The notes under the pieces were generated by a model. The model did no database searches. It had not been told where the DNA came from and saw nothing but the letters and a program-made list of their open reading frames with translations. Both the position numbers and the translations under genes were made by a program. 64,000 bases of DNA from CAVDRM01 sp963626285 (GTDB taxonomy: Bacteria; Bacillota; Clostridia; Christensenellales; Aristaeellaceae): contig CAVFWQ010000003.1 of assembly GCA_963626285.1 (NCBI GenBank), forward strand, positions 1 to 64,000. Direction: 5' to 3'. Shown piece by piece: positions 42,425 through 50,414 of the stretch; the first letter of the stretch is position 1, and the number at the start of each line of letters is the position of its first letter.

Positions 42425-43267
42425 TTATTGAAATTGGACAGGCACTTGCAACCGCAGAAACATGCTGCGTCGGTCGCTGTCGAAGACATTGAATTCCGTC
42501 AGCACCTCGCATACATAATCGCCGCCGATCGTCCATTTCTGTTCGCGGCAAAAGTTCAGGAGCCGTTTGGCAAAGGGGATTTCGTCATCGTAATTGTCCA
42601 GATAAATGCAGGCGTACATGCCGCTGTCCATCACGGTCACGTCCGAAAACTGCTCCCTGTCCCGATGCTCTACAAACACGAAGGTGCTTTGGGGACAGAA
42701 CTCGCCGCGGGCAAAGCATTCCTTGGAAATGGACGTGCCGATGTTGTAGGAATGCACCTGCGTGAAGCCGCGCTCCGTCAGCGCCTGCCGCAGAACGAGC
42801 AACTCCCGCTCATAGGCGCGGATGTCCTGCTCATAAAAGTTGCTCTGACAGGGCAGCCCCCAGATATAGCGGCGATCGATAAATTCCAGGGCAATTGTCC
42901 CCTGCGCTGGGCTTTTCCTGTACCGCTCGATGGACGCTATCGCACGCTCCACGGCGTCATGGCGGGAATGCAGCGTACGGAGCTGCTCATGGAGCTGCTC
43001 GTTTTTCTGCGCCAGGATGGTCTCGATCAGCGTGATGTCCTCCTTGTGCAGCACATCGCCGATTTCCGCAAGGCTCATGCCCAGCTCCTTCATATACGCT
43101 ATCATATCCAGCCGCGCATTCTGCGCGATGTCGTAATAGCGGTAGCCCGTCTGCGGGTCGCGAAAGCGCGGCGTCAGCAGTCCCAGCTCGTCATACAGCC
43201 GCAGCGTCGCTACCGTCAGATGATTTGATTTTGCCATTTTCCCGATAGGCACCAATCCGTCGTCCAT
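42425..43267 (-). CDS. MerR-family regulator with GyrI-like effector domain
   Basis: The 280-residue protein has a MerR winged helix (PIGKMAKSNHLTVATLRLYDELGLL, with YRYYD), a coiled-coil dimer helix (about residues 75-115) and a C-terminal GyrI-like ligand domain, the plan of multidrug-binding regulators such as BmrR. It may respond to small hydrophobic compounds; its target is unknown. The ATG at 43267 has a GGGAGGAAG site. It lies about 130 bases upstream of the dehydrogenase-like gene on the same strand. Confidence 0.88.
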   Translation of the reverse strand: MDDGLVPIGKMAKSNHLTVATLRLYDELGLLTPRFRDPQTGYRYYDIAQNARLDMIAYMKELGMSLAEIGDVLHKEDITLIETILAQKNEQLHEQLRTLHSRHDAVERAIASIERYRKSPAQGTIALEFIDRRYIWGLPCQSNFYEQDIRAYERELLVLRQALTERGFTQVHSYNIGTSISKECFARGEFCPQSTFVFVEHRDREQFSDVTVMDSGMYACIYLDNYDDEIPFAKRLLNFCREQKWTIGGDYVCEVLTEFNVFDSDRRSMFLRLQVPVQFQ

Positions 43268-43365
43268 TGTTCTTCCTCCCGCTTTTCGCGTTTTTCCGCT
43301 TTTTTCGTCCAAAACTCTCATCCTGAGATAGACTTTATCACAATTTTCCGTTTCTGTAAAGGGCA

Positions 43366-43397
43366 TCAAAAAAGACCGCCTTATTTTAAGGCAGTCT
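43366..43397 (-). terminator. Terminator of the antiporter operon
   Basis: On the minus strand AGACTGCCTT pairs with AAGGCGGTCT (43373-43382/43388-43397) and is followed by six T residues. Confidence 0.8.
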
Positions 43398-43415
43398 CCA
43401 TTATAAATGAAGCCT

Positions 43416-44591
43416 TTATTTGACAGCGGCGGGCTGAATTTCGCCGGCCTTCGTCAAGGCGATTTTCGTGATGACAGGGCCGACCAGCTCATAGACGAGC
43501 GTGGCAGCCAGCACGATGGCGTTGACCTTGGCGCCGAACTGCGGGAACTGTGCGCCGGTCAGCGTCGCCATGCCGATGGCAACGCCCGCCTGCGGCAGCA
43601 GCGTCAAGCCCAGATATTTTCGCACATTGCTGTCCGCATGGACGAAGGTCGCGCCCATGAGCGCGCCCGACCATTTGCCCAGGGAGCGCAGGACAATGTA
43701 CAGAACGCCCAGCAGCCCGACGGACGGCAGCACGGCCAAGTCAAGGTCAGCGCCGGAAATGACGAAGAACAGCAGGAAAAGAGGCGGCGTAAAGCGGTCT
43801 GTCTGCTCCAGAATGACGGCTTGTTGGCCGGACAGGTTGACCATCGCCGCGCCAATCATCATGCAGACCAGCAGGGACGAAAAGCCCAGCACATCGCACA
43901 GACCGACACCGATGAACACGGAGGCGATGGCCAGCGCCAGCTTGTTTCCGCGGGAGCGGAAGAAGCGGGCGGCAATGGTCAGAAAAAGCCCCAGCACGCC
44001 GCCCAGGAGCAGCGAGCCGACGATTTCATACAGCGGCTTGAGGAGCATCGTCCGCACGGTGATTTCACCGCCCAGCAGCCCCGCCGCAACAGCGGAGGAG
44101 ATGGAGTACACCATCAGGCCAAGCGCATCATCCATGGCGACCACGGGCAGCAGGATTTCCGTGACAGAACCCTTTGCCTTGTACTGCCTGACCACCATCA
44201 GCGTGGCGGCGGGGGCTGTCGCCAAGGCAATCGCGCCCAGCATCAGGGACATCGGCACATCAAAGCCCAGCGCGATCAGCCCGATATCCACCAGCACGGC
44301 CGTGGTCATGCCCTGAAAAAACGTGATGGTCAGCGGCGCTTTGCCGATTCTTTTGAGCGTGGAAAGCCGGAACTCTCCGCCGATGGAAAAGGCGATGAAG
44401 CCGAGCGCCGCAGAGGAGATGATGGAAAAGCTCTCGACCTGCTTCCGGCTGATAAGCCCCAGGACGCTTGGGCCGATCAAAAGACCGGCGACCAGAAAGG
44501 CCGTCACATTCGGTAATTTGGCTGCCCTTGCTCCGCGGCTGACCAGCAGGCCGGCCGCCATCAGTATGCCTAAAGCGATTAAAGTATTCAT
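43416..44591 (-). CDS. Cation:proton antiporter, CPA2 family
   Basis: The 391-residue protein has about twelve membrane helices and the CPA2 pattern, with AFLVAGLLIGPSVLG near the N-terminus and an unwound central Asp-containing segment (VVAMDDALGLMVYS) typical for ion exchange. It probably swaps Na+ or K+ for H+. There is no TrkA-type regulatory domain; instead a PII-like protein is encoded immediately upstream, with a four-base ATGA overlap, suggesting direct control of the transporter. Confidence 0.88.
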   Translation of the reverse strand: MNTLIALGILMAAGLLVSRGARAAKLPNVTAFLVAGLLIGPSVLGLISRKQVESFSIISSAALGFIAFSIGGEFRLSTLKRIGKAPLTITFFQGMTTAVLVDIGLIALGFDVPMSLMLGAIALATAPAATLMVVRQYKAKGSVTEILLPVVAMDDALGLMVYSISSAVAAGLLGGEITVRTMLLKPLYEIVGSLLLGGVLGLFLTIAARFFRSRGNKLALAIASVFIGVGLCDVLGFSSLLVCMMIGAAMVNLSGQQAVILEQTDRFTPPLFLLFFVISGADLDLAVLPSVGLLGVLYIVLRSLGKWSGALMGATFVHADSNVRKYLGLTLLPQAGVAIGMATLTGAQFPQFGAKVNAIVLAATLVYELVGPVITKIALTKAGEIQPAAVK

Positions 44592-44926
44592 TTCTTTTTC
44601 TCCAGCCCTTCCGCAAAGAGTACGGGCGTGGAGAACATGATGCCGGAATCCGGCGTGTCCAGACCGCCTGTGACCTCATTGACGATGCGGCGCATCACAT
44701 CCGCCTGCTCGTCATGAAGAACGGCGAAGATCGTTCGGCTCTCGCGCCGCTCAGGATTGAGCAGGCTGCGGAGCGCGCCGAACATCGGCATATCATCATC
44801 CATCAGGATACGCGCCATTCCGCGGCTTTCCAGCACGGTGGCGCTTTTGATGCCGCTGTCGCTCATTTTGGCCAGCAGCGGATCCAGATATTCCAAGCGG
44901 TTTAATACCAGCACAAAGGCTTGCAT
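44588..44926 (-). CDS. PII-like signalling protein
   Basis: The 112-residue protein has the ferredoxin-like alpha/beta pattern of GlnB/PII relatives (MQAFVLVLNRLEYLDPLLAKMSDSGIKSATVLESRGMARIL, presented here only in part as a motif order: beta-alpha-beta, loop, beta-alpha-beta), with a short T-loop region around the Asp-rich DDDMPM. It is not a canonical nitrogen regulator. Coupling to the antiporter gene (ATGA overlap) suggests that it gates the antiporter in response to a nucleotide. The ATG at 44926 is preferred to the TTG at 44935, which is too close to the GGGAG site. Confidence 0.72.
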   Translation of the reverse strand: MQAFVLVLNRLEYLDPLLAKMSDSGIKSATVLESRGMARILMDDDMPMFGALRSLLNPERRESRTIFAVLHDEQADVMRRIVNEVTGGLDTPDSGIMFSTPVLFAEGLEKKK

Positions 44927-45035
44927 GGTTCCCAATGCTCCCTTCCGAAATGTTCAAACGGCATTATAGTCTTGCAGGCTCAAAAGAGCAAGAGGGGAAA
45001 TTATCTTTGGCAAAATATTTGTCTTTTCATGAAGA

Positions 45036-45069
45036 AGCCGTGTGTCAGGCTGCTCCTGAACACACGGCT
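45036..45069 (-). terminator. Possible terminator of the yugP-type gene
   Basis: AGCCGTGTG pairs with CACACGGCT, extended inside by TCAGG/CCTGA. The following bases on the minus strand are only moderately T-rich, so termination is plausible rather than certain. Confidence 0.45.
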
Positions 45070-45076
45070 GGCGGCG

Positions 45077-45769
45077 TTATCTTTTTTTGTTTCGGTTTGC
45101 AAGCAAAATCAGGCGCAAAAGCTGCAAAACAGACGAAATGAGCGAGGCCACATAGGTCATGGCGGCGGCGGTCAGCACGCGCTTGACGCCCGGCGCTTCA
45201 TCGGCGGTGACGTAGCCGCCCGCCGTCAGGTGCGTCAGGGCGCGGCGGCTGGCATCCAGCTCCACGGGCAGGGTCACCAGCGAAAACAGCACGACCAGGC
45301 CGAACAGCACAATGCCGATGAACAGCAGCGGCTCAAAGGAAAAAATCAGTCCGCCCAAGAAAATCGGCCAGGCAAGCTGTGAGCCGATGTTCACCACCGG
45401 CACAATGGCCGTGCGGAACATGAGCAGAGGATAGCCCTCGGCCTTTTGCAGGGCGTGTCCTGCCTCGTGCGCCGCCACGCCCAGCGCCGCGACGCTGTCC
45501 GAATCATACACGCTGTCCGAGAGGCGGAGCGTTTCCGTCTTGGGGTCGTAGTGATCCGTCAGCGTGCCGGAGGTGCGCTCCACGCGCACGCCCATGCCGC
45601 CGTTCTTCTGCATCAGCTCAGCCGCCACCTTGCAGGCAGGCCAGCCCAAGCGCGTGCGCACCTTGCTGTATTTGGCAAACGCGGATTTGACCCACACCTG
45701 CGCGCCCAGCCCCAGCGCAAGCCCTATCAGCACCAGAACATATGTCCAATCGTAATATCCGTAATACAT
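45077..45769 (-). CDS. Membrane zinc metallopeptidase (YugP family)
   Basis: The 230-residue protein has an N-terminal helix, the zinc site HEAGH at residues 101-105, and further helices at about 120-165 and 205-225, matching the YugP/DUF2937-like membrane peptidase family of Firmicutes. The substrate is unknown. An AAAGGAG site precedes the ATG at 45769. It lies about 45 bases downstream of the barstar gene on the same strand and may belong to that operon. Confidence 0.85.
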   Translation of the reverse strand: MYYGYYDWTYVLVLIGLALGLGAQVWVKSAFAKYSKVRTRLGWPACKVAAELMQKNGGMGVRVERTSGTLTDHYDPKTETLRLSDSVYDSDSVAALGVAAHEAGHALQKAEGYPLLMFRTAIVPVVNIGSQLAWPIFLGGLIFSFEPLLFIGIVLFGLVVLFSLVTLPVELDASRRALTHLTAGGYVTADEAPGVKRVLTAAAMTYVASLISSVLQLLRLILLANRNKKR

Positions 45770-45815
45770 AAACGATGCTCCTTTGAAAAGATATTTGCGG
45801 AAAACAGTGAAATCT

Positions 45816-46097
45816 TTATTCCTCAAGCGTTACGCGGAAGGCCGGATTTTCCTCCGCCCTGTCCCGAAGCATTTCGCACAGCGTATCGCCGTAGCTGCCC
45901 AGCGCCGTGCGCATTTCATCGCAGAAGCGGATTTCCAGCCATAATCCCTGCTGCTCGGATAAGCAATCCGCCAAGGCATCCAGATTGCGTCCGTAATAGT
46001 CGGGCAGCCGCAGCGCCTCGGAAAACGCATCATGCAGCGCCGCCCGCGTCTTGATCATCCGTCCGTCCAGCATGACCACGCGCCATTTTTCACTCAT
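45816..46097 (-). CDS. Barstar-type ribonuclease inhibitor
   Basis: The 93-residue protein matches barstar: a beta-alpha start (VVMLDGRMIKTRAALHDAF), the YYGRNLDALADCL helix that blocks the RNase active site, and a WLEIRF strand. It most likely neutralises the barnase-type RNase encoded immediately upstream. The ATG at 46097 overlaps the RNase stop by eight bases, so the inhibitor is translated with the toxin. Confidence 0.9.
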   Translation of the reverse strand: MSEKWRVVMLDGRMIKTRAALHDAFSEALRLPDYYGRNLDALADCLSEQQGLWLEIRFCDEMRTALGSYGDTLCEMLRDRAEENPAFRVTLEE

Positions 46098-46590
46098 CGA
46101 AGCGAACCTCCTCAAAGGATGCATAGTGGTCGTCCGTGTAGTAAATCAGCCCGTCGGATGAAAACACGATGCGCTTGCCGTTGCGTTTGCCTCCGTCATA
46201 GTCAATGTCGCATTCCGTCCATGTGCGCCCCTTGGCTGAGGGCAGCAGCCCCTCATAGTTGCCGAAGCGGTCGCCGCCGATGCTTTTGCCCGGCGCGACA
46301 TCCCAAAGGTTGCCCTTCGAGGACACCCAGCCCAGCGCCTGCGCCTCTTTTTTGGTGATGTAGTTGGGCGGCAGCTCGCCGAACCGATGGATGTAGCAGG
46401 CGACATGCTCCTTGTCCGCATAGCTTTCGCCCTTCCGAACGAAGGATTCCTCAGCCTGCGGCGCATCGGCCGCCTGAAGATTTTTTTCCTGCGTGGCCGC
46501 GGCGCAGCCCGTCAGCACGGCGGCCAGCATAACGGCCGTCAGCAGGAAAAGCAAACGCCTGAATGTGGTTTTAAGTTCCCGTTTCTTCAT
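46090..46590 (-). CDS. Barnase-type ribonuclease, predicted lipoprotein
   Basis: The 166-residue protein has a signal peptide ending in a lipobox (AAVLTGC, Cys29), a 30-residue spacer and a barnase/RNase N1 domain (about residues 70-166, from GELPPNYITKKEAQALGW). The catalytic set of barnase can be aligned as Glu126, Arg140 and His155 (ECDIDY, GKRIVF, DDHYASF), so it should be active outside the cell. The lipobox would tether it to the membrane surface, unlike the freely secreted Bacillus barnase. It is coupled to the deacetylase gene upstream (20-base overlap) and to barstar downstream. Confidence 0.9.
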   Translation of the reverse strand: MKKRELKTTFRRLLFLLTAVMLAAVLTGCAAATQEKNLQAADAPQAEESFVRKGESYADKEHVACYIHRFGELPPNYITKKEAQALGWVSSKGNLWDVAPGKSIGGDRFGNYEGLLPSAKGRTWTECDIDYDGGKRNGKRIVFSSDGLIYYTDDHYASFEEVRFDE

Positions 46591-47788
46591 GGTCAGCTTC
46601 CTCTTTCTTGCTTTCTCTGCCGTCCAAGACGCGCACGGCGCCGGCTTCCTTTTCCTCCAGCCCCGCAATGTTCTCAAACAGCCCCGTTCGCTTTTCATCC
46701 TCGCCGACGGCGGAATAATACAGCCCCAGCACACGGCAGTCATAGTCGCCCCAATCACAGACATCGTAACGCCCCGACTGCTGGGATGCGTGCTTTTTGA
46801 AGGCTCTTTGGGCAACGCTCAGGCTCGTTTCTCCGTCAAATGATTCGAGCGGCACGCTCCAGTCCATCACCAGCGGATTATCGCCGTAAAGATGCAGATA
46901 CAGCTTCTGCACCTGCCACGGCTGCTCGGCAGCGGCGGCCTTGTCCACTGCCTCGATGCAAAGCTGCGCCAGCGCCATGTGCGCCCCGTGCCCGTATTCG
47001 CCCTTTCTGTCCTGCGTGACGACCACCTTGGGCTGAAGGCTTTCATATAAGTCCGTCACATACTGCAGCGCCTTTTTCTTGCCGCCCCAAGAGGCATAGA
47101 CCTCCTGCTTGCTGAGAAAAGGAATATCCTCGAACGGGCCGAATATCGGCGCGTTCTTCATTCCGCACAGCCACAGCGCGTCCAGAAGCTCGCTCTTTCG
47201 GTAGGAATAGCGCGGCGCCATCGACACCACCTGCACGGAAAAGCCGAGCTCCGTATTATAGGTGGGAATCAGTCCGCCAAACCACAGGAGCTCATCGTCC
47301 GGGTGCGTCGCCATCACCAGCAGATCCGCCTTTTCCAGCGGCGGCTCAAACTGATTGACCCATGCGGGCAGGTCGCCGGCGGTAAAAATGTGCAGCTCGC
47401 TGACCGCCAGCCAGCCCTTTTCCGAATAAAGCCGAAATTTTTTGCTGCCGCCCAAGCGGATGAGCTGATTGTTCACCCTGTATTCGGGCTCCGGCAGGGT
47501 GCGCCACGCATCATTTTCATACACCTGCGCCGACCAGAGCGTGAGCTTTTTCGCAAAGGAGGCATACAGATATTCCGCCTCTGTCTCGGTCGTGATTTCC
47601 AGCCATGCGCCCTCTTTGCTGCTTTGCCAGATGGTTTGATAGCTGCCGTCCGTCAAATACCGGAATTGCTTGCCGCCTTTGGGGGAGCGGAAGACCGCCT
47701 CCGAGGTGATCTCAGCCGCGTCCTCCGCCCATGCGACAATCGGCAGAAGAAGCAGCAGGAGAAGGAGAAAGAGCCGCTTTTTCCTCAT
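46571..47788 (-). CDS. Secreted PIG-L (LmbE-like) family deacetylase
   Basis: The 405-residue protein has a cleavable signal peptide (LFLLLLLLLLPIVAWA), an N-terminal domain (about residues 22-135) resembling a discoidin-like carbohydrate-binding fold (DGSYQTIWQSSKEGAWLEI), and a PIG-L zinc deacetylase domain with HPDDE at 161-165 and a later GHGAHMALAQL. Such enzymes remove acetyl groups from GlcNAc-containing sugars. It is probably outside the cell, acting on envelope or host glycans. It starts the barnase-barstar operon or follows a possible small frame at 47785-47961. Confidence 0.87.
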   Translation of the reverse strand: MRKKRLFLLLLLLLLPIVAWAEDAAEITSEAVFRSPKGGKQFRYLTDGSYQTIWQSSKEGAWLEITTETEAEYLYASFAKKLTLWSAQVYENDAWRTLPEPEYRVNNQLIRLGGSKKFRLYSEKGWLAVSELHIFTAGDLPAWVNQFEPPLEKADLLVMATHPDDELLWFGGLIPTYNTELGFSVQVVSMAPRYSYRKSELLDALWLCGMKNAPIFGPFEDIPFLSKQEVYASWGGKKKALQYVTDLYESLQPKVVVTQDRKGEYGHGAHMALAQLCIEAVDKAAAAEQPWQVQKLYLHLYGDNPLVMDWSVPLESFDGETSLSVAQRAFKKHASQQSGRYDVCDWGDYDCRVLGLYYSAVGEDEKRTGLFENIAGLEEKEAGAVRVLDGRESKKEEADHEETGT

Positions 47789-47961
47789 CGCCTGATCCCG
47801 CCTTTATCGTTTATTGTAAAGACGCCCGTGTTGAAGGAATCCTCATCCCGCCGGATTTTAGGGGCGTCCGTCGGATGGTCATGCGCCTTTTCTGCGCGGT
47901 TCGGCCGCATTCGGAGCGCGTGTCCGGCTGACTGTTCAAGAAATGTCACAATGGCTTGCAT
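47785..47961 (-). CDS. Possible small ORF upstream of the deacetylase
   Basis: A 58-codon frame (MQAIVTFLEQSAGHALRM at its start) has a GGGGAG site nine bases before its ATG and its TGA overlaps the ATG of the deacetylase gene (ATGA), which is the arrangement of a coupled upstream gene. The product is basic and matches nothing I know, and the codon use is not strongly like the neighbours, so it may be chance. The rest of the gap up to 48165 (about 200 bases) shows only the divergent promoter of the site-2 protease. Confidence 0.3.
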   Translation of the reverse strand: MQAIVTFLEQSAGHALRMRPNRAEKAHDHPTDAPKIRRDEDSFNTGVFTINDKGGIRR

Positions 47962-48103
47962 ATTTCATCTCCCCGCAGGACTTATGCCCTGCCGTATAGA
48001 TATTTTGACGGCATGGCATTCTTTTCCTGTTTTGATAAAAAATTTTTACAGAACCGTCTGACATTTTGCGCTTCATTCCCCGCCCATGATATCGGCTTGT
48101 GTT

Positions 48104-48132
48104 TTGACTGGGTTTGCGGTATACTGTATACG
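48104..48132 (+). promoter_or_regulatory. Possible promoter of the site-2 protease operon
   Basis: TTGACT (48104-48109) and TATACG (48127-48132) are 17 bases apart, 33 bases before the GTG start. Confidence 0.5.
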
Positions 48133-48165
48133 GCAGATTTCAGCCGCAGGAAGGATGGTAGGCGC

Positions 48166-48966
48166 GTGCTGTCAAGTATTATTTCGCAGCTTCAGCAGGA
48201 CCCCGCCGCTTATTTGAGCAAGCTGTGTTTTATGATTCCCGCCGTTTTGCTGGCGCTGACATGCCATGAGGTCGCGCACGGGTATGTGGCGCTGCGCTGC
48301 GGCGACCCGACTGCCAAAATGATGGGGCGGCTTTCGTTTAATCCGCTGCATCACTTGGATCCCCTGGGTACGCTCTGCATGGTGTTTTTAGGTTTCGGCT
48401 GGGCAAAGCCCGTACCGGTCAATCCCCGCAATTTCAGGCACTATGTACGGGATGATTTTTTCGTGTCCGTCGCGGGCATCACGGTCAACCTGATGTTGTT
48501 CCTGCTGTCCACGCTGCTGATGGCGGCGGTCAACCAAATCATGTTTGCGCCTGAATTTCTCGAATATTATGGCGCTTCATCGTTTTTGTCCGTCAAGGCC
48601 AACTACTTCTGGGGCGTCTATACCGGCTCAAAGGACTTTTTTGATGCGCTGGTCGAAGCCGGCGCGTTCCGTGTGCCTTTTCTGTTTTATGTGCAGCGCT
48701 TTTTGATGATTTTTTCCGTTCTGAATCTGTGCCTTGCCATTTTCAACCTTATCCCCATCCCGCCGCTGGACGGCTATCATCTGGTCAATGATGTGCTGCT
48801 GAAAGGCCGCCTGCAGCTCAATCGGCAGACCTTCTGGCTTTGCCAAATCGGGCTTATCGCCTTGTGCTTCGGCACAAATGTTTTGGACAATTTTCTCTCT
48901 TCGGCGGTAGAAGCGGTGCAGAGCGGGCTGGTCGCCGCGCTGACAAAGCTGCTTGGGATCGGGTGA
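48166..48966 (+). CDS. Site-2 protease family (M50) membrane peptidase
   Basis: The 266-residue protein has about six membrane helices, the zinc motif HEVAHGY at residues 34-40 and the second conserved block NLIPIPPLDGYHL in the C-terminal half, as in the compact M50 proteases lacking PDZ or CBS domains. The start is a GTG at 48166 behind GGAAGGATGG. In Clostridia this gene is commonly placed just before scpA-scpB, as here, although a functional tie is not known. Confidence 0.9.
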   Translation: MLSSIISQLQQDPAAYLSKLCFMIPAVLLALTCHEVAHGYVALRCGDPTAKMMGRLSFNPLHHLDPLGTLCMVFLGFGWAKPVPVNPRNFRHYVRDDFFVSVAGITVNLMLFLLSTLLMAAVNQIMFAPEFLEYYGASSFLSVKANYFWGVYTGSKDFFDALVEAGAFRVPFLFYVQRFLMIFSVLNLCLAIFNLIPIPPLDGYHLVNDVLLKGRLQLNRQTFWLCQIGLIALCFGTNVLDNFLSSAVEAVQSGLVAALTKLLGIG

Positions 48967-48970
48967 GCGC

Positions 48971-49753
48971 ATGGCGTTTTCATTGCATTTGAACCAGTTT
49001 GACGGGCCGCTTGATATGCTGCTGTTTTTGATCGGCAAGGCGAAGGTGGACATCAAGGACATCTTCGTCTCCGAAGTCACGCAGCAGTACATTGACTTTG
49101 TCCGCAATGCCCCCGACCTTGACATGGACGATGCAAGCGGTTTCCTGCAGATGGCGGCGACGCTGCTGGAGATCAAGAGCCGCTCCCTCCTGCCCAGAGA
49201 GCCGAAAGAGGGCGAAGCGGAGGAGGAAGACCCGGAGCAGGCGCTCATTCGGCAGCTTGAGGAATATCAGGCGCTCAAGGCCGTAACGGGCGATATGCAG
49301 CAGTTTGAGCGGGCGGCAGCCGAAATGTTCAATAAGCTGCCGGAGGAATATCCCCTGCCTCCGCCTGCTTTTGAGCTGGAAAACCTCACCTTGGAGGGGT
49401 TGACCGCCGCCTTTGCGCGGCTGCTGGCGCGTACCCCGCAGGAGGAAGTGGAGGACAGGCGCGTCATCGAACGGCGCATCGTGCGGGACGAATATTCCGT
49501 GCCGATGTGCATGGCGAATATCTTAAAAAAGGTGCGGCACGAGCCTGTGCCGTTTCTTGAAATCATGAGCGAAGAGCCGTCGCGGGACGAGGTCGTCACC
49601 ACCTTTTTGGCGCTGCTGGAGCTGCTGAAGCTGGGACGCGCCCGCGCCGTGCAGACGGATACCTACGGAGAGATACTCATTTCCGCCCGTGCGCCGGAGG
49701 AACGTGACAAGGAAGAGCGTGCGGCGGAGGAACAGGAGCAGAACGAGCGCTAA
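48971..49753 (+). CDS. scpA: Segregation and condensation protein A
   Basis: ScpA is the kleisin that links SMC heads and ScpB in the chromosome-condensing complex. The 260-residue protein shows the family start SLHLNQFDGPLDMLLFLI, the helical EIKSRSLLP stretch and the C-terminal winged helix (VTTFLALLELLKLGRARAVQ). The ATG at 48971 lies inside a short gap after the protease gene. The last base is shared with the scpB start (TAATG). Confidence 0.95.
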   Translation: MAFSLHLNQFDGPLDMLLFLIGKAKVDIKDIFVSEVTQQYIDFVRNAPDLDMDDASGFLQMAATLLEIKSRSLLPREPKEGEAEEEDPEQALIRQLEEYQALKAVTGDMQQFERAAAEMFNKLPEEYPLPPPAFELENLTLEGLTAAFARLLARTPQEEVEDRRVIERRIVRDEYSVPMCMANILKKVRHEPVPFLEIMSEEPSRDEVVTTFLALLELLKLGRARAVQTDTYGEILISARAPEERDKEERAAEEQEQNER

Positions 49754-50316
49754 TGGATGCAAAGGAAATGCAGGCGGCCATTGAAGCCATTTTATTTGTG
49801 ACGGGCGAGCCGGTGACGGTGAACGACTTGGCGCGGGCGCTGGAGACCGCGCCGGAAAGCATGGACGGTATCCTTTCCGACATGGAAAACGATATGCGTG
49901 CCGAGCGCCGCGGGCTGATGCTCAAGCGCTTCGGGCAGCACGTTCAGCTTGCGACGCGAGCGGAATTGGCGCCGTTTGTCGAGCGGCTTTTGCAGCCGGT
50001 GCAGAAGCAGTCCCTGTCCCAGTCCGCTTTGGAGACGCTGGCGGTCATCGCCTACCGCCAGCCCGTGACGAAGCTGGACATCGAGGCGGTACGCGGCGTG
50101 AAGTGTGATTATTCCGTGCAGTCGCTCCTTAACAAGGGGCTGATTGCCGATTTGGGGCGCAAGGAGGTCGTCGGACGGCCGATTCTATACGGCACAACGG
50201 ACGCCTTCCTGTCGCATTTCGGCCTTCGCTCCTTGGATGAGCTGCCCGTTCCGCCCGCGCCGGAGGGGGAGCCGGAGCAGCAGAGGATGGATTTGGGCGA
50301 ACCGATGACGCCGTGA
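49753..50316 (+). CDS. scpB: Segregation and condensation protein B
   Basis: ScpB is a tandem winged-helix protein that binds ScpA in the SMC complex. The 187-residue product has AIEAILFVTGEPVT, the second domain SQSALETLAVIAYRQPVTKLDIEAVRGV and the end GRPILYGTTDAFLSHFGL, all family marks. It is translationally coupled to scpA. Confidence 0.95.
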   Translation: MDAKEMQAAIEAILFVTGEPVTVNDLARALETAPESMDGILSDMENDMRAERRGLMLKRFGQHVQLATRAELAPFVERLLQPVQKQSLSQSALETLAVIAYRQPVTKLDIEAVRGVKCDYSVQSLLNKGLIADLGRKEVVGRPILYGTTDAFLSHFGLRSLDELPVPPAPEGEPEQQRMDLGEPMTP

Positions 50317-50319
50317 ATA

Positions 50320-50348
50320 TTGACAAACCCTGCTCTGTGATATAAGAT
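50320..50348 (+). promoter_or_regulatory. Promoter of guaB
   Basis: TTGACA (50320-50325), 17 bases, TAAGAT (50343-50348). It overlaps nothing and lies 67 bases before the guaB start. Confidence 0.65.
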
Positions 50349-50414
50349 ATGGCAACCCCGTTTTTACCTGTCGAATGATTGAGGATGAACCGCAACGACA
50401 AGGAGGTCTTTCCG

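Noticed and set aside
43407..44516. A 369-codon Gln/His/Arg-rich frame opposite the antiporter
   Set aside because: Its composition is that expected from the complement of a membrane protein gene.
48104..48125. TTGACT with TATACT as promoter of the site-2 protease
   Set aside because: The spacing is only ten bases. The alternative -10 at 48127 gives the proper 17.
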